From Bolinopsis microptera (lineage: Eukaryota; Ctenophora; Tentaculata; Lobata; Bolinopsidae): 64,000 nt of DNA. The stretch lies in contig NC_087073.1 of NCBI RefSeq assembly GCF_026151205.1, forward strand, positions 11,292,411 through 11,356,410, read 5' to 3'. Both the position numbers and the translations under genes were made by a program. The notes under the pieces are model-generated. The model was not told where the DNA came from, did not search any database, and worked only from the letters and a program-made list of their open reading frames with translations. Each line of letters starts with the position of its first letter. The stretch's first letter is position 1. This document shows, piece after piece, positions 24,096 through 35,145 of the stretch.

Positions 24096-24559
24096 CTGTG
24101 AAAACAGTAGTTCGATATACATTGATGTTTGAGAACCCGATTTAACGGACTAATTTTTATTTTCCCGCTCAGTTGACTGGCTTGGCTCCTGCAAACACAT
24201 TAGCCCTTTTGAGTACGGTTCGTGTCAATTCCCACCTCATTAACATTGAAATTGAAGTCCAGAGAAAGCGATTCTAAGAAAAGAAAGTGGCTAATCCAAA
24301 TCAATCATGGGCGGGCGTTTGCTGCTGTTACTATGTCTAATAAGTCTATACACAATATCGCCTTCTAATTTGTTAAAAATCCGTTCACCTCGGCCATTCT
24401 TAAACGCCACGATTCATTCAGCTACAATTATTTGTGACAGTTTTGCAGTTTTTGAAACCGGGTTTAGTTCCCACCTATAGATATTGTAATAGTTGTTTAG
24501 TTCCGACCTAGAAGTTCTTAAGTAGTTGTTGTTTTGCAACATTTAGATAAAACTGTTAC

Positions 24560-26767
24560 CTGATTGGTTGTTGTGTTCATGATAACTACCATGATGGACG
24601 AGTAGAAGACAACCGCCGCTCCGGCTGCTTTTCCGTACCAGACCTTGACTCTGGTTGCGTAGAAGAAAGGTGCGAGAACGGCCGCTACTCTGTCCACTGC
24701 TAGTAGGACTATAGTCCACATTGTACTTCTTATCACCAGACTGGTAGATATCCCGTAGAGCACACAACCCAGCTGTAATGTAAGAAATTATCCTAAATGT
24801 GGTTTAAAGAGATTATAGACTCTAAATGTTAACTCAATAGATAGTAGTACCCCGAGGCCAAATGTTATTTCAAAAGATTTTAGTATCCTAAATGTGGTTC
24901 AAAGAGATTTTAGCATCCCAGCTGTATTTTTAACAATTTTTAGCACCCCAAATGTGATATACAAATATTTTAACACCTCAAATGTAATAAAGGAGATTTT
25001 AGCACCCCAGCGAAGGTTTTAACACACCCAAATGCAAAAGTTTTAGCATAAAAACTTTTGTTTTGTAGTTTGGATTTTATAATCTTAACCAGTCCTTGCT
25101 TCTGGGAGTGGCCTTCTAAAAATAATAGCACAATAGCTCCAGGTTATTAATGAACTCTAAGTCCAGGTACGCTAACTTCATTGTATAGTTAATCTTAACC
25201 CTGGTTACCAGTTAGTGACCCTGGTAACCAGTTAGTTACCCTGGTAACCAGTTGAAATAATATTATAAATCATACAATTATAATTATTAGATTAGGTTCA
25301 CCATGCCAAGATTTCTGTAAGGGTCAGTTAGTTTTATTGTTGTTTAATTTTATATATTTAGTTAGCTTTATAAATTTAGTAATTAACTAACAATCCTTCC
25401 ACATATTCGTCCGACTGTTATCATCACAAAGTAGAGTCATAGCTTATATGAATTAAGCCATTTAGGACTCAGGAGAGTTCCAGACAATTTTTTTTGTCAT
25501 TGTTCATTATTAAATGGAGCGATGTTTGGACTTTAGAATGAACTGCATGGCTTTCAACAAATTCGAATACTGATTTGCCTTAATCATGTTAATAATGGAT
25601 GTTCAAATGGACCTTAATTAAAGCTATTGATATGAAATATATATAATCTAAATTCCCTGATTTTCATTTGTTCTAATTCTTCGCTCGCACAATCCTGTTT
25701 GTCTATTCACCACACAGACTGGTCAGGAAGTCAGCTGTACTCATCATTGAATACACTTTGTTTTCATTTCGATTCGGATAATGATTTACTTAACTGTTAA
25801 TTAAACGTTAATTTAGGCTATCAGTATAAAAGATTTGTCTAGAAATCTAATCGCTATTGAAACCCCTTTTATTTTGTTCGAATAGTTCGATCGTACGATT
25901 ATATTTGTTATTTTATTACCTACACAAAGCAGAGTGACCAACATGCCCCTCTTTCGAGGGGTGCCCCTCTAAACGGCCCTCGTTGGGCCTAATGCCCCTC
26001 TTTTGAAGGGGCATCGGTATTTATCCCTCTGAAGCTCAATAAAGTAAAACTGTTTAAATCAACTAATTTCCCCAAAAATGTTCGCCGGTGGCACTGGTAT
26101 TACTTTCAAAGTCAACCGTTCACCGTTGGCACTATTATTTGAGTTTTCTAATTGCGTATTGAGTTATTATAGGTTACAGGGGTTATTATAGGTTACAGGG
26201 GTGTAGGAAGAGGGAGGGGGGCTAATAATGTACTGGTATTCATGAAAATGGCTGACTAAAAATGTAAACTCTAAGACCCGAAGCTTCATTTAGGGCTAGA
26301 ATGCCCCTCTTTTAGGTCAAAATGTATGCCCCTCCTAGTTATTTTTCTCTGTTGATCAGTGTCACAGAGTGGTACGCCACGTGATCCCCATATAAGGAGT
26401 GTACCTACCTTGCCGAGTGGCCAGTTGTTCTCCCGAGTATCCATTATCAGAGAGGATATTCTCATGGGTAAGATGATGGTACCAATACATAGGTCGTACA
26501 CAGCCAGGAAGCTGAGTAACATCCGTGCAATTCCCTTTCTCGCCTGGGTCAAGGAAGTTATTTGAGACCTTCAGTAATTGTAATAATATATTGGTGTTAA
26601 CATTCACTCTTTGGGGTCGGCTTGATACATCATTATGTTTCTTCATTTTGAAAGAAGTTTTTAAAAGTTTATGTCAACGGTACCTTCTTAAGATGCATCG
26701 CCATTAGAACATTGAGGACAATTATCAGGACAGCTATCGTTATCACCACTCCCACTACGACTCCCAT
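24560..26767 (-). CDS. Class A (rhodopsin-like) GPCR, N-terminal part TM1-TM4, 3 exons
   Basis: Seven-helix G-protein-coupled receptor of unknown ligand. Exons 26767-26684 (28 codons), 26543-26409 (45) and 24772-24560 (71) all have phase 0 GT-AG borders. TM1 carries Asn19 (N1.50). TM2 has LAVYD with Asp45 (D2.50), followed by NNWP in the first loop. Cys76 (C3.25) precedes DRV (Arg101, R3.50) by exactly 25 residues, as in class A. TM4 follows in the same exon. ATG at 26767-26765 is preceded by an in-frame TGA, so the extracellular N-terminus is only a few residues unless another exon exists. No TM5-TM7 exon was confirmed downstream; the gene may continue or be truncated. A satellite with X-box-like motifs lies immediately upstream. 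Confidence 0.85.
25190..25257 (+). repeat. Three CTGGTAACCAG units in GPCR intron 2
   Basis: A short outlier of the large satellite at 26801-27630, in the same orientation, including GTTACCCTGGTAAC. Confidence 0.85.
25935..26012. repeat. GCCCCTCTTTCGAGGGG motif cluster in GPCR intron 2
   Basis: Repeated ATGCCCCTC(TT) words with inverted GAGGGG partners occur here and again near 26300 and 26328. They are probably the remnants of a small foldback element in the intron. Confidence 0.45.
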
Positions 26768-26800
26768 TATTAATCACCTAGATCAGTAACTGTTTAGTAG

Positions 26801-27630
26801 CCCTGGTAACCAGTTAGTAACCCTGGTAACCGGTAGTCACCTTGGTAACCAGTTAGTAACCCTGGTAACCAGTAGTTACCCTGGTAACCAGTAAGTAACC
26901 CTGGTAACCAGTTAGTAACCCTGGTAACCAGTCAGTAACCCTGGTAACCAGTTAGTAACCCTGGAAACCAGTTAGTAACCCTGGTAACCAGTAAGTAACC
27001 CTGTTAACCAGTTAGTAACCATGGTAACCAGTTAGTAACCCAGGTAACCAGTTAGTAACCCTGGTAACCAGTTAGTTACCCTGGTAACCAGTTAGTAACC
27101 CTGGTAACCGGTAGTCACCTTGGTAACCAGTAAGTAACCTTGGTAACCAGTAAGTAACCCTGGTAACCAGTTAGTAACCCTGGTAACCAGTTAGTAACCC
27201 TGGTAACCAGTTAGTAACCCTGGTAACCAGTTAGTTACCCTGGTAACCAGTTAGTAACCCTGGTAACCAGTAGTAACCCTGGTAACCAGTAAGTAACCCT
27301 GGTAACCAGTTAGTAACCCTGGTAACCAGTTAGTAACCCTGGTAACCAGTAGTAACCCTGGTAACCAGTTAGTAACCCTGGTAACCAGTAGTAACCCTGG
27401 TAACCAGTAAGTAACCCTGGTAACCAGTTAGTAACCATGGTAACCAGTTATTAACCCTGGTAACCAGTTAGTAACCCTGGTAACCAGTTAGTTACCCTGG
27501 TAACCAGTTAGTAACCCTGGTAACCAGTTAGTAACCCTGGTAACCAGTTAATAACCCTGGTAACCAGTTAGTAACCCTGGTAACCAGTTAGTAACCCTGG
27601 TAACCAGTGAGTAACCCTGGTAACCAGTTA
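26801..27630 (+). repeat. 19-20 bp satellite, about 43 units, RFX X-box-like, upstream of the GPCR
   Basis: The unit is CCTGGTAACCAGTTAGTAA. Reading across units, nearly every junction gives GTAACCCTGGTAAC or GTTACCCTGGTAAC. These fit the published RFX X-box consensus GTNRCC-N(0-3)-RGYAAC. Variants with an AT core (GTAACCATGGTAAC) occur near 27016 and 27429. The array starts about 35 bases upstream of the GPCR start codon. That it regulates the gene is inference. Confidence 0.9.
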
Positions 27631-27672
27631 TCACCACTCCCACCACAACTCCTTTTATTAATCACATAGATC
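27626..27672 (-). repeat. Duplicate of GPCR exon 1 start and 5' flank beyond the satellite
   Basis: About 47 bases match 26740-26790, which spans the GPCR start codon and the bases before it. In this copy the start codon is lost (CTTTTATTA replaces CCCATTATTA). The two copies bracket the satellite as direct repeats. Confidence 0.85.
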
Positions 27673-28780
27673 AGTACAATGGTGTTCACAAAATAAATAA
27701 TAATCATCGGATAACTTTAGGTTCCGTTAACGGAAATCTCAAAGAAGGCCGAATTTCAGTAACGTAAGGAGGTCATAACTCCTTACGTTACTGATAGCAA
27801 GCTCACGCGACGGTATTGTTAACAATATCACACAGAATATCACACAGAATCGAGTCCATTCAAATATGTGCTTATACACATGGTTGATACAATCATAGCT
27901 CTACCCACAACTAATCGAACCGATTCATTCACAGTGCAGTACCTACTTCACAACGATAACGCGCCTCCCACTAGACATGTTTAATACAGAAAGTAGAAGT
28001 AGTGCTGAACAATCCCGGTAGTTGACTTATTCACCTTCTTTACGATAGAAACATGCCAGTTGTAGGCAATTTACGATTATTGCTGGTGCCTCAGGCACCA
28101 GGTGCCTAGTAACTTTATTATATTGAATGTTAATGAAGATTTATTGCAATATTGCAATATTAGCAGTATTAATAGTATTGCAGTATTGATCATCATCCTT
28201 CAGCGCTAGATGAGAGCCTGAGCCGTTCAGTCGATCTTGATTGGCCTAATCGAGTTACCATCTTATTTACCATGTCAGCAAGCCTATTTATACTCTATTT
28301 CTGCTATCTGTCGAAGTGACTAGTGAGTACAAACAATTTTGCACAATACTTGGTTTTTGCGGAATAGCTAATCGATATTTTGTTTTCTTCATGCTTCCTT
28401 TTTCCCTCCTTGATGTCCAAGTTACAGTTTAACACGAGCTCCTCATTCATACAGAGCTGATGGGAAGGCGTTAGATAAAACGTTCTAATGTAATCACTAA
28501 TTAAATTCGTGTTATCTGTCAGTGTTATGTACTATCTATTATTATTATTACTTACTAAGTACTTGTTGAAAATACATTCACATAGATTAAGAAGTACTTA
28601 TGATTCTGTCATCAAATATATTCGCGTAAATTGAGAAGTACTTATAATACTGTCATCAGGTTTCGCACGTGAGAAGACGAGGGGAGAACTATAATGATTA
28701 CAATACAGAACGAGTTGTTTCAATAAAATCAATGGGTGCTATACTGATATAATAAGAGGCAAGACCATAAGCAATCGAGC
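27673..28780. other. Non-coding stretch, no gene recognised
   Basis: AT-rich intergenic sequence. A short inverted repeat (AGTAACGTAAGGAG with CTCCTTACGTTACT, 27758-27793) is the only structure noted. Confidence 0.4.
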
Positions 28781-28955
28781 AGGGCGATAATACGCCGAAG
28801 TAATGACTACCCAAACCACTTACGAATCGAGCAGGGGAATTAATGACTACCCAAACCACTTACGAATCGAGCAGGGGAATTAATGACTACACAAACCACT
28901 TACCAATCGAGCAGGGGGATAATACGCCGAAGTAATGACTACCCAAACCACTTGA
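28770..28955 (+). repeat. Tandem repeat, 40- and 52-bp versions
   Basis: Four units contain AATCGAGCAGGG and TAATGACTACCCAAACCACT. The outer two carry an extra GATAATACGCCGAAG that the inner two lack. Confidence 0.8.
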
Positions 28956-29336
28956 TTTCAAGCACTCAGCAAACCTAACATAATTGTCGGCTCTATTCGG
29001 CGACAATTCTCACTATAGCGCTATTACTAATGGAAAAGGCGAGAATTATAGCTCCTGCTTTCCCCTTTGTTCAGCCGCCAATCGTGTTTTTAGCGGCTTC
29101 ACAAGTCAATGCAAATGAGATCAATAGGTCAATCGTAATGGGGCACAGTCGGTAAACAGTCACAAGATAGTGCATAGATATCACACTCAGTAAAAGGGAG
29201 TATTGATTAATTTACAGGTCCATATCCCTGGGTTGTGATGAACGGCGAGAGTCCCGGGAAGTGGAGTGGGCCTTATTCATCATGAGAGGGTGTGGTCACT
29301 GTAAGATAGGTCATTATAGGTCTGTACTTATCCTGG

Positions 29337-29372
29337 TAGCGTATTGGTAGAGGGTTAGGCGAGCGACCGTCT
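29337..29372 (+). other. tRNA-like A-box fragment (possible SINE head)
   Basis: GGTAGCGTATTGGTAGAGG resembles a tRNA D-arm with a pol III A box. No B box or acceptor stem was found, so it is not a functional tRNA gene. Confidence 0.25.
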
Positions 29373-29559
29373 CACTAGTAGTAGTATTTTGGGTTTTTGC
29401 TTATTTTTCCATTTTTCCATGGTTAAATGGCTTCAATTCTTATATCATATAATGCCATAATTAATTTGCTTTACTTATCTCGGCGAGGTATAATTTATCC
29501 ATACAGGCAAAAAACTATTGTGAAATTGGTTTTACCTCTCCAACCATTGAAAATTGGCG

Positions 29560-29830
29560 AACACTCAGCTAACCAGAAATTATAGTAAAATGAGAGAAAG
29601 TAAAATGACATTGTCCTCTCATAACTTTATTGTATCACTCATAGCCGACGTTTTGCTACAAAGCTTCGTCAGGACTCAGTAGACCGAGAAAAAATGTTTT
29701 ACTCGCCTTCATTTCAATATGATTGACCCTCTCATATTAGGACGTCACATTTAACCCACATAATCGGATATTGGAGTACAAGCAATCTTAATTCGGTAAT
29801 TGCTCAGAAACTATACCCATTGGTACAGCA
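29560..29830 (+). repeat. Dispersed repeat, copy 1 (copy 2 at 30250-30490)
   Basis: Shared words in the same order include TTTTGCTACAAAGCTTCGTC (copy 2 TTTCGCTACAAATCTTCGTT), AGGACGTCACATTT and GATATTGGAGTACAAGCAATC. The identity is moderate. It is probably an old transposon fragment. Confidence 0.65.
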
Positions 29831-30249
29831 GACCACTCAAGAGTTATATTGCATTTGTATTAGATGCAATTGTGGAGTAGGTGGTCTCCTGCACCTTTTC
29901 CATCTCGACATGGTCAAAAAAACCTGGGCGGTACTCGGTAGGCCTGCAATCCGAGGGTGATCGCAGCCCTTACGGAAAACTGTAAGGTCTTCATTTTCCT
30001 ATATTTAATGATGCAGAACGATAACTAATTGTAAACCCCAGAAGTTTCCACTTCCAGTATCGTTATGAATCGGTACACTTACTAAGCTTGCAAGAGGTCG
30101 TGTCTATAGAGTATAGATGACTCTTATCCGTTTTCCGCATTTGATACATGAAACGTTTCAAAAGAATTGAAGATTATCGCATATATAGTAGACCATGAGT
30201 GTTCCGCACTGGCCAGATATTGGTTTGAATTGACACCAGCTCTTCAAAG

Positions 30250-30490
30250 GATAATAATTTTAACGCAAAAAAGACTATGGTGAAATCGAAATTGGCAAAC
30301 AATTAGATAACGTATTGAATTTAGAATAAAGGAAAATAACTTTTTCTCCTCTGATTATTTCACAAACGTTTCGCTACAAATCTTCGTTTAGACGAACTGA
30401 GAAAAATCTATTTTGTTCTCCGACTTAACTAGGACGTCACATTTCCCCCACATACTCAGATATTAGCGTAGAAGCAATCCTGTGACCTTG
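30250..30490 (+). repeat. Dispersed repeat, copy 2, next to COP1
   Basis: The counterpart of 29560-29830. It ends about 100 bases before the COP1 start codon and so forms part of its upstream region. Confidence 0.65.
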
Positions 30491-30597
30491 CTAGCTAGTT
30501 TACCCTCGTTTATCATCATTGTCAGTAATCACACCTTTATTAGACACCTTTATCACACCTATATCACCTTTATCACACACCACTATCACTAGGAATC

Positions 30598-32267
30598 ATG
30601 TCTCTGGGCATCAATGACGTGTCCATGAGTAGCCTCCCCTCCACCTCCTCAAATCACCTAGCAACTCACCTAGCAACCACCTCCTCAGAGCACTGTGGGA
30701 ACTGTTTACTGAAGATACTGAAACCAGAACTTTTTCTAAAATTATCTTGTGGTCATGTATTCTGTGGTGAATGCTCTAAAGGATCTCCAGAAAGGCCACT
30801 GATATGTCAGCTTCCTTCGTGCGCAATATTATCACGACCACCTACAAAAATTACAGTTAAAGATTCGCTTGCTGATATCGAGATGGAGCTGGAGAGATTG
30901 AAACGGGAAAAGGAGAAGCTGCTTACATCAAAAGAGCGGGAGATTAAGAAGATGGCACTTGAGTTCCTGAATGAATGTAAAAACCAGAAGTTGGTAAAGT
31001 TGGATAAGCTGAAGGCTGAGTTGAAAGTGGTAAAAGAGGAAATTTGTTCTATGACCACTGCATTTATAGATGTCAATATGCCTGCCCAGGAAGGCGAGTT
31101 GAAATCCACCCCGAAAAACACAGATTGTATTAAATTTCCGAAAACGGAACAGATTTCAAACAACTACGCAAACATGCTTAAAAACTTCCCTGACCTAGAA
31201 ACTAATTACTTTTTGACCAAGTCTAAATACCAATCCATCGGCCAGCTAATCTACAATGCTTTCAAATACGAATCATTGGTTGAGGTGGGTAAAATAGTTG
31301 TAGCTGAGACTCCTTCCACCAGAACCTACGTGTACGGAATGGCAGTAGGTATCTCCGGAATGTTATCTGTGGCGGGAACGCTGAAGACAGTGAACATCTA
31401 CAATCCTGCTGTTGAAGACAGCCCTCTACCAATAGTCTACCCCATCACAAAGCTCCCTTCTAACTCCTTTACCTGGTCCTCCGCCTGGAACCCCTGTTCC
31501 CCAAACTTGCTAGCAGTAGGAGACTACAACAGTGAGGTTAAGATCTGGGATGTAGTTGGGAAGGTGGCTACCAACACCTTCCACGGCCACACCGCCAGCA
31601 AGTACCTCCACGTCTCCTGGAGTCCAACCAAACCTCAACAACTCCTCTCTGCGGCGTACGACTCCGCTCAGGTCAGAGTGTGGAGGTTGAACGAGAGGGG
31701 GAGTGTGATGAGTATACGAGCTCCTGATAAACTGCTTAACTTGTCTTGTAAACCTCACTCTCCTTACCACTTTGCGGTATCTTCCATTGATAGAAATATT
31801 TACTCTTATGACATCAGAAAACCAGATAAACCGGTAAAACGCTATCTGGACACGCTAAATCCGTGTTTCAACTAAAGTTCCTCGACAGCAAGACACTCAT
31901 ATCAGCTTCAGTGGACGGGACACTGAGACAGTGGGCCTTCGAAAGTTCCCAGTGCATCAAAACCTACAAGGGGCACCAAAACACCGTGAAATTCATAGGT
32001 CTAGACATGATTGGAGAGCACATAATATGCGGTAGTGAAAACAACTCAATCTATCTCTACCACGAAGCCCTCTCCAAACCAGTAATGACTCACCAGTTTC
32101 CCAAACCAACAAGTCTCCTGGGAAATCCTACTGGAAACGGTCAGGTGAGACACATCAGCGCTGTAGTGACTGCTGGAGACAAGCTGTGTGCTGCAAACGA
32201 TGCCGGGGTTATAAACATTTTGAGGTTCAGTGAGGATGAGAAGCTGAGACGTGTTGGTTCTTGTTGA
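30598..32267 (+). CDS. COP1: COP1-like RING/coiled-coil/WD40 E3 ubiquitin ligase, single exon, one frame break
   Basis: COP1 is a nuclear/cytosolic E3 that binds substrates through its WD40 propeller and works with CUL4-DDB1 or Tribbles (family knowledge). The RING has C33, C36, C51, H53, C56, C59, C70 and C75 (C3HC4, last pair widened). A coiled coil at about 90-155 matches COP1 (ALEFLNECKNQK..LDKLKAELKVVKEEI). The WD40 repeats run from about 235 to the end, with GSENNSIYLYHEALSK near the C-terminus, which is highly typical of COP1. The first frame ends at 31875. The homologous frame continues from about 31840. One extra A in the A run at 31836-31839 would join them into about 556 residues (human about 731). 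It has no introns, unlike vertebrate COP1, so it may be a retrocopy. The break may be a homopolymer sequencing error. Confidence 0.9.
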
Positions 32268-32622
32268 AAGTACCAGCTAGTCTGCTTTTTTTAATTTTCA
32301 AATCTATATTTTATTTCATGCAATCGGTTCGTATTTTTCATGCAATCGGGTTATGTTTTTATTTCCGTTTTTACTACTGCATTATTCTGTCCGTACTTGT
32401 ATATCAGACAGTATTTATATTTGCTTAGCCTCACATTTTTATTCAATCTAGGTATTCTAACTCATTCACAAATCATTTATAGGCTTGTATCACCTTTTGT
32501 ATTTCTGCTTCAAATCAAAATTGTCAACATATTCTACATTTCCTCGAATGTATCTTATTAAATAGGATAGTAGCAAAATTGTTGCTACTACTTGCGTGTA
32601 TGTTATGAAAACTAAGATATCA

Positions 32623-32638
32623 TGCAATAAATAAATAA
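32623..32638 (+). terminator. Candidate polyadenylation signal of COP1
   Basis: Overlapping AATAAATAAATAA about 360 bases after the COP1 stop, the first canonical AATAAA cluster downstream. Confidence 0.45.
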
Positions 32639-32639
32639 C

Positions 32640-34790
32640 TTTCATCATATCAGTAAATCGCTGATTTTTACAAAACACAATTCAGATTAGCACGAAAAGT
32701 TCTGACGAATGTATAAGTATCATCAAGAATAGCAAACTGTTGTTAACGAGACAGTTATTTGAACAATAAAAAGGAGCTGAGGCGCATCCTACCGCGAAAG
32801 AACACCAAGAAAAAGTGAGAAAAGGATCGACAGAAAGCACACACTCTCTACTACTCGACTACTGTTCTTCGTACAGTGAGTAGTTTAATGTAATACCATG
32901 CATTGATCTGTGTTCGTTCGTTCGTAGCCAAGTATAATCAGCGACTAATGTAATGAACTGTCTTATGTTGAGCTTATTGAAACGGCTTATTGAAACGGCT
33001 TATTGAAACGACTTATTGAAACGGCTTATTGAATCGGCTTTCACGATCATCAGATTATGTAGCGTCGCTGGTAATAAATAATCAGTTAATTTATTGTGCC
33101 CGACAGCAGTCACCATTTTACTCGACCTATCTGATTCTGTTACACTTGATTCGTCTTTTTCTGTCACGCGAGATACTTTGAGGTACACGTGACCATTGCC
33201 AGTGAGAGGTTAGGTCACACCTATTTATAGTTTATCACCAGCAAATATTATTAATTCCAATATCATGCTCTTTAAAGATGGGACTGGCAGCATTACATAA
33301 TTATTAAAAATAATAACAGGTTGGGATGAAATGTTTTTGCTCTCTCGAGTCGTACACGTACTATAATCCGTTAAGAAGATCCGTATAATCATTAATCAAG
33401 CTCTGCTATTTAAAATCTTAAACTGTCGTTTGATCCGTCGTTTTAAAATCAGCATTTTTTGTAATCAACTTTGAAACAGCAGTTCCGACTTTACACGTGA
33501 CCTTGCTCTTTAGATTGATCAACCATTAAACAACACCACGGTTAAACTTAATGCTCGAGTATTGGCTGAAAGTTGAAACTAAACTAAACTCAAGCTTGAT
33601 GTGATTTTAAAAGTTAAAACTGTAATCCAAAAAGCAAAGTACGATTTGCCGCAGAGTTTGGGGAATGTAAAAATTGCCATAAATCGGAGTTCGTGGTTGA
33701 ATCGTGGTTTTGTTTATTCAAAAATTCTATGTTAAGGCCCCCTCAAATTCCGGTGGTAATTTTTACAGTTCAAGAATAAAATCAGTAACTTAACAGATCA
33801 AACTAGAATATCATTGTTATTCCAAATCCAACCTCTTATAGTTCAATAGCAGTACGATAAAACAGATATCAAATACCAAACGTCAAACCAGAGTTGAGCA
33901 CTTCAGTTCTCATATCATAAAATATAAGGGCCAGGGTTATTCAATATTCACAGTGTTCAGATGAAATGCAGTATTATTAGAACAATGAAAGGGCGATGGC
34001 CCACCATATAATCGTACAAAAGTTTCTTAAACAGGAAATAGGAGAATCCTATCCGAGCCCTGTTTCGACATGTTAGACGGGATTAGATAACTGGGAGTCT
34101 TGTTATATGGGGTCACATGTTGAACAGACGTTAGGGAGCCATAGCAATGAATGAATGAACCGTTGCTATAGTGATAGAGTATAACTATAAACCTAAGTAA
34201 ATGAATGGTGCATGGATAGTTTACATATTGAGGACTCATCGTTCGAGCTGAGAGCTGCTTTTGGTGAACACCGACCCATTTCAACCTCACGTCTATGGTA
34301 TCTTTAATTCATTTGGTACTTTTTGGTGCATCTGTTTCCGGGGACTACAAAATTAGCTCACTCATTGGTGTGACCATGGTAACAGTTACCCTTGGCGTGA
34401 CCCAGACAGAGCATTATGTAAAGTTACCAGTGTTACAAGCTCTATCAGTGCCTAGGGGCTACACGGTCATCATTGTTAGTTCAGACGTTATCATTATCAT
34501 AACTAACCACTCGCCATATAAAGTGTAAACATCCATTACTTCTAAAAAGTACAGCAAAAGTTACCTGTTTCGTGTACTTTTCTTCTTACGAATTCAGTCC
34601 AACAACGAAAAATGTTGATTTTCGGGTGGGAGAAATGGGTTTGGAACCACCCGTCAATAAAACAAACGATGCTTTACAAATTTCAATAGAGATACCAAGA
34701 TACCGGATATTCACGATCACGACAAAGCTTTATCATATTATATATTAAAGCTTTATCTGTCATTAAAGCTTTATCTGTCAAGCACTTAAC
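32640..34790. other. Non-coding stretch, no gene confirmed
   Basis: A 77-codon frame at 34295-34528 starts with a signal-peptide-like MVSLIHLVLFGASVSG, but nothing supports it further. GTGACCATGGTAAC at about 34370, another X-box-like match, lies inside it. Confidence 0.35.
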
Positions 34791-34797
34791 GTAAATA

Positions 34798-35145
34798 GTT
34801 TCTGCAGAGAAACAACGATTGTAAAATAGGGAAGGGCCCAGAAGATTTTGATTAATTAAACTCGGCTTACTTGTTTATAAGACAAACAAAATTTGATAAC
34901 AAATTAAAGATGTCTAATTTTAAAATAAAATGACTTTTATTTGGAATTTTAACCATAAAGAGTTTCTACAGAGAAACAACGATTGTGAAATAAAGACTCA
35001 ACAGATGTTTATTAATTAAACTCGGCTCACTCGTTTATAAGACAAACAATTTTGATAACATTTTTATCAACTTTGTTATTAACAAATTAAAGATGACTAA
35101 TAAAAATAAATAAAATGACCTTAATTTGGATTGTTAACCAGCGGA
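34798..35145 (+). repeat. Tandem direct duplication of about 170 bp
   Basis: GAGAAACAACGATTGT..AAT, then TTAATTAAACTCGGCT and GTTTATAAGACAAACAA, then ACAAATTAAAGATG, occur in the same order in two consecutive copies. Confidence 0.8.

Noticed and set aside
28770-28955. Regular repeats as a CRISPR array
   Set aside because: Only four direct copies with no unique spacers, in an animal genome; an ordinary tandem repeat.
29828-29892. Possible miRNA-like hairpin (GCAGACCACT.. with ..GTGGTCTCCTGC)
   Set aside because: The stem is broken by several mismatches and bulges and the sequence lies in a dispersed repeat; not supportable as an RNA gene.
30807-31163. 118-codon minus-strand frame, and another at 31510-31770
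   Set aside because: Antisense shadows of the COP1 coding exon.
34295-34528. 77-codon frame with a signal-peptide-like start
   Set aside because: Short, no recognisable family, no matching exon nearby; kept only as a note in the gap entry.
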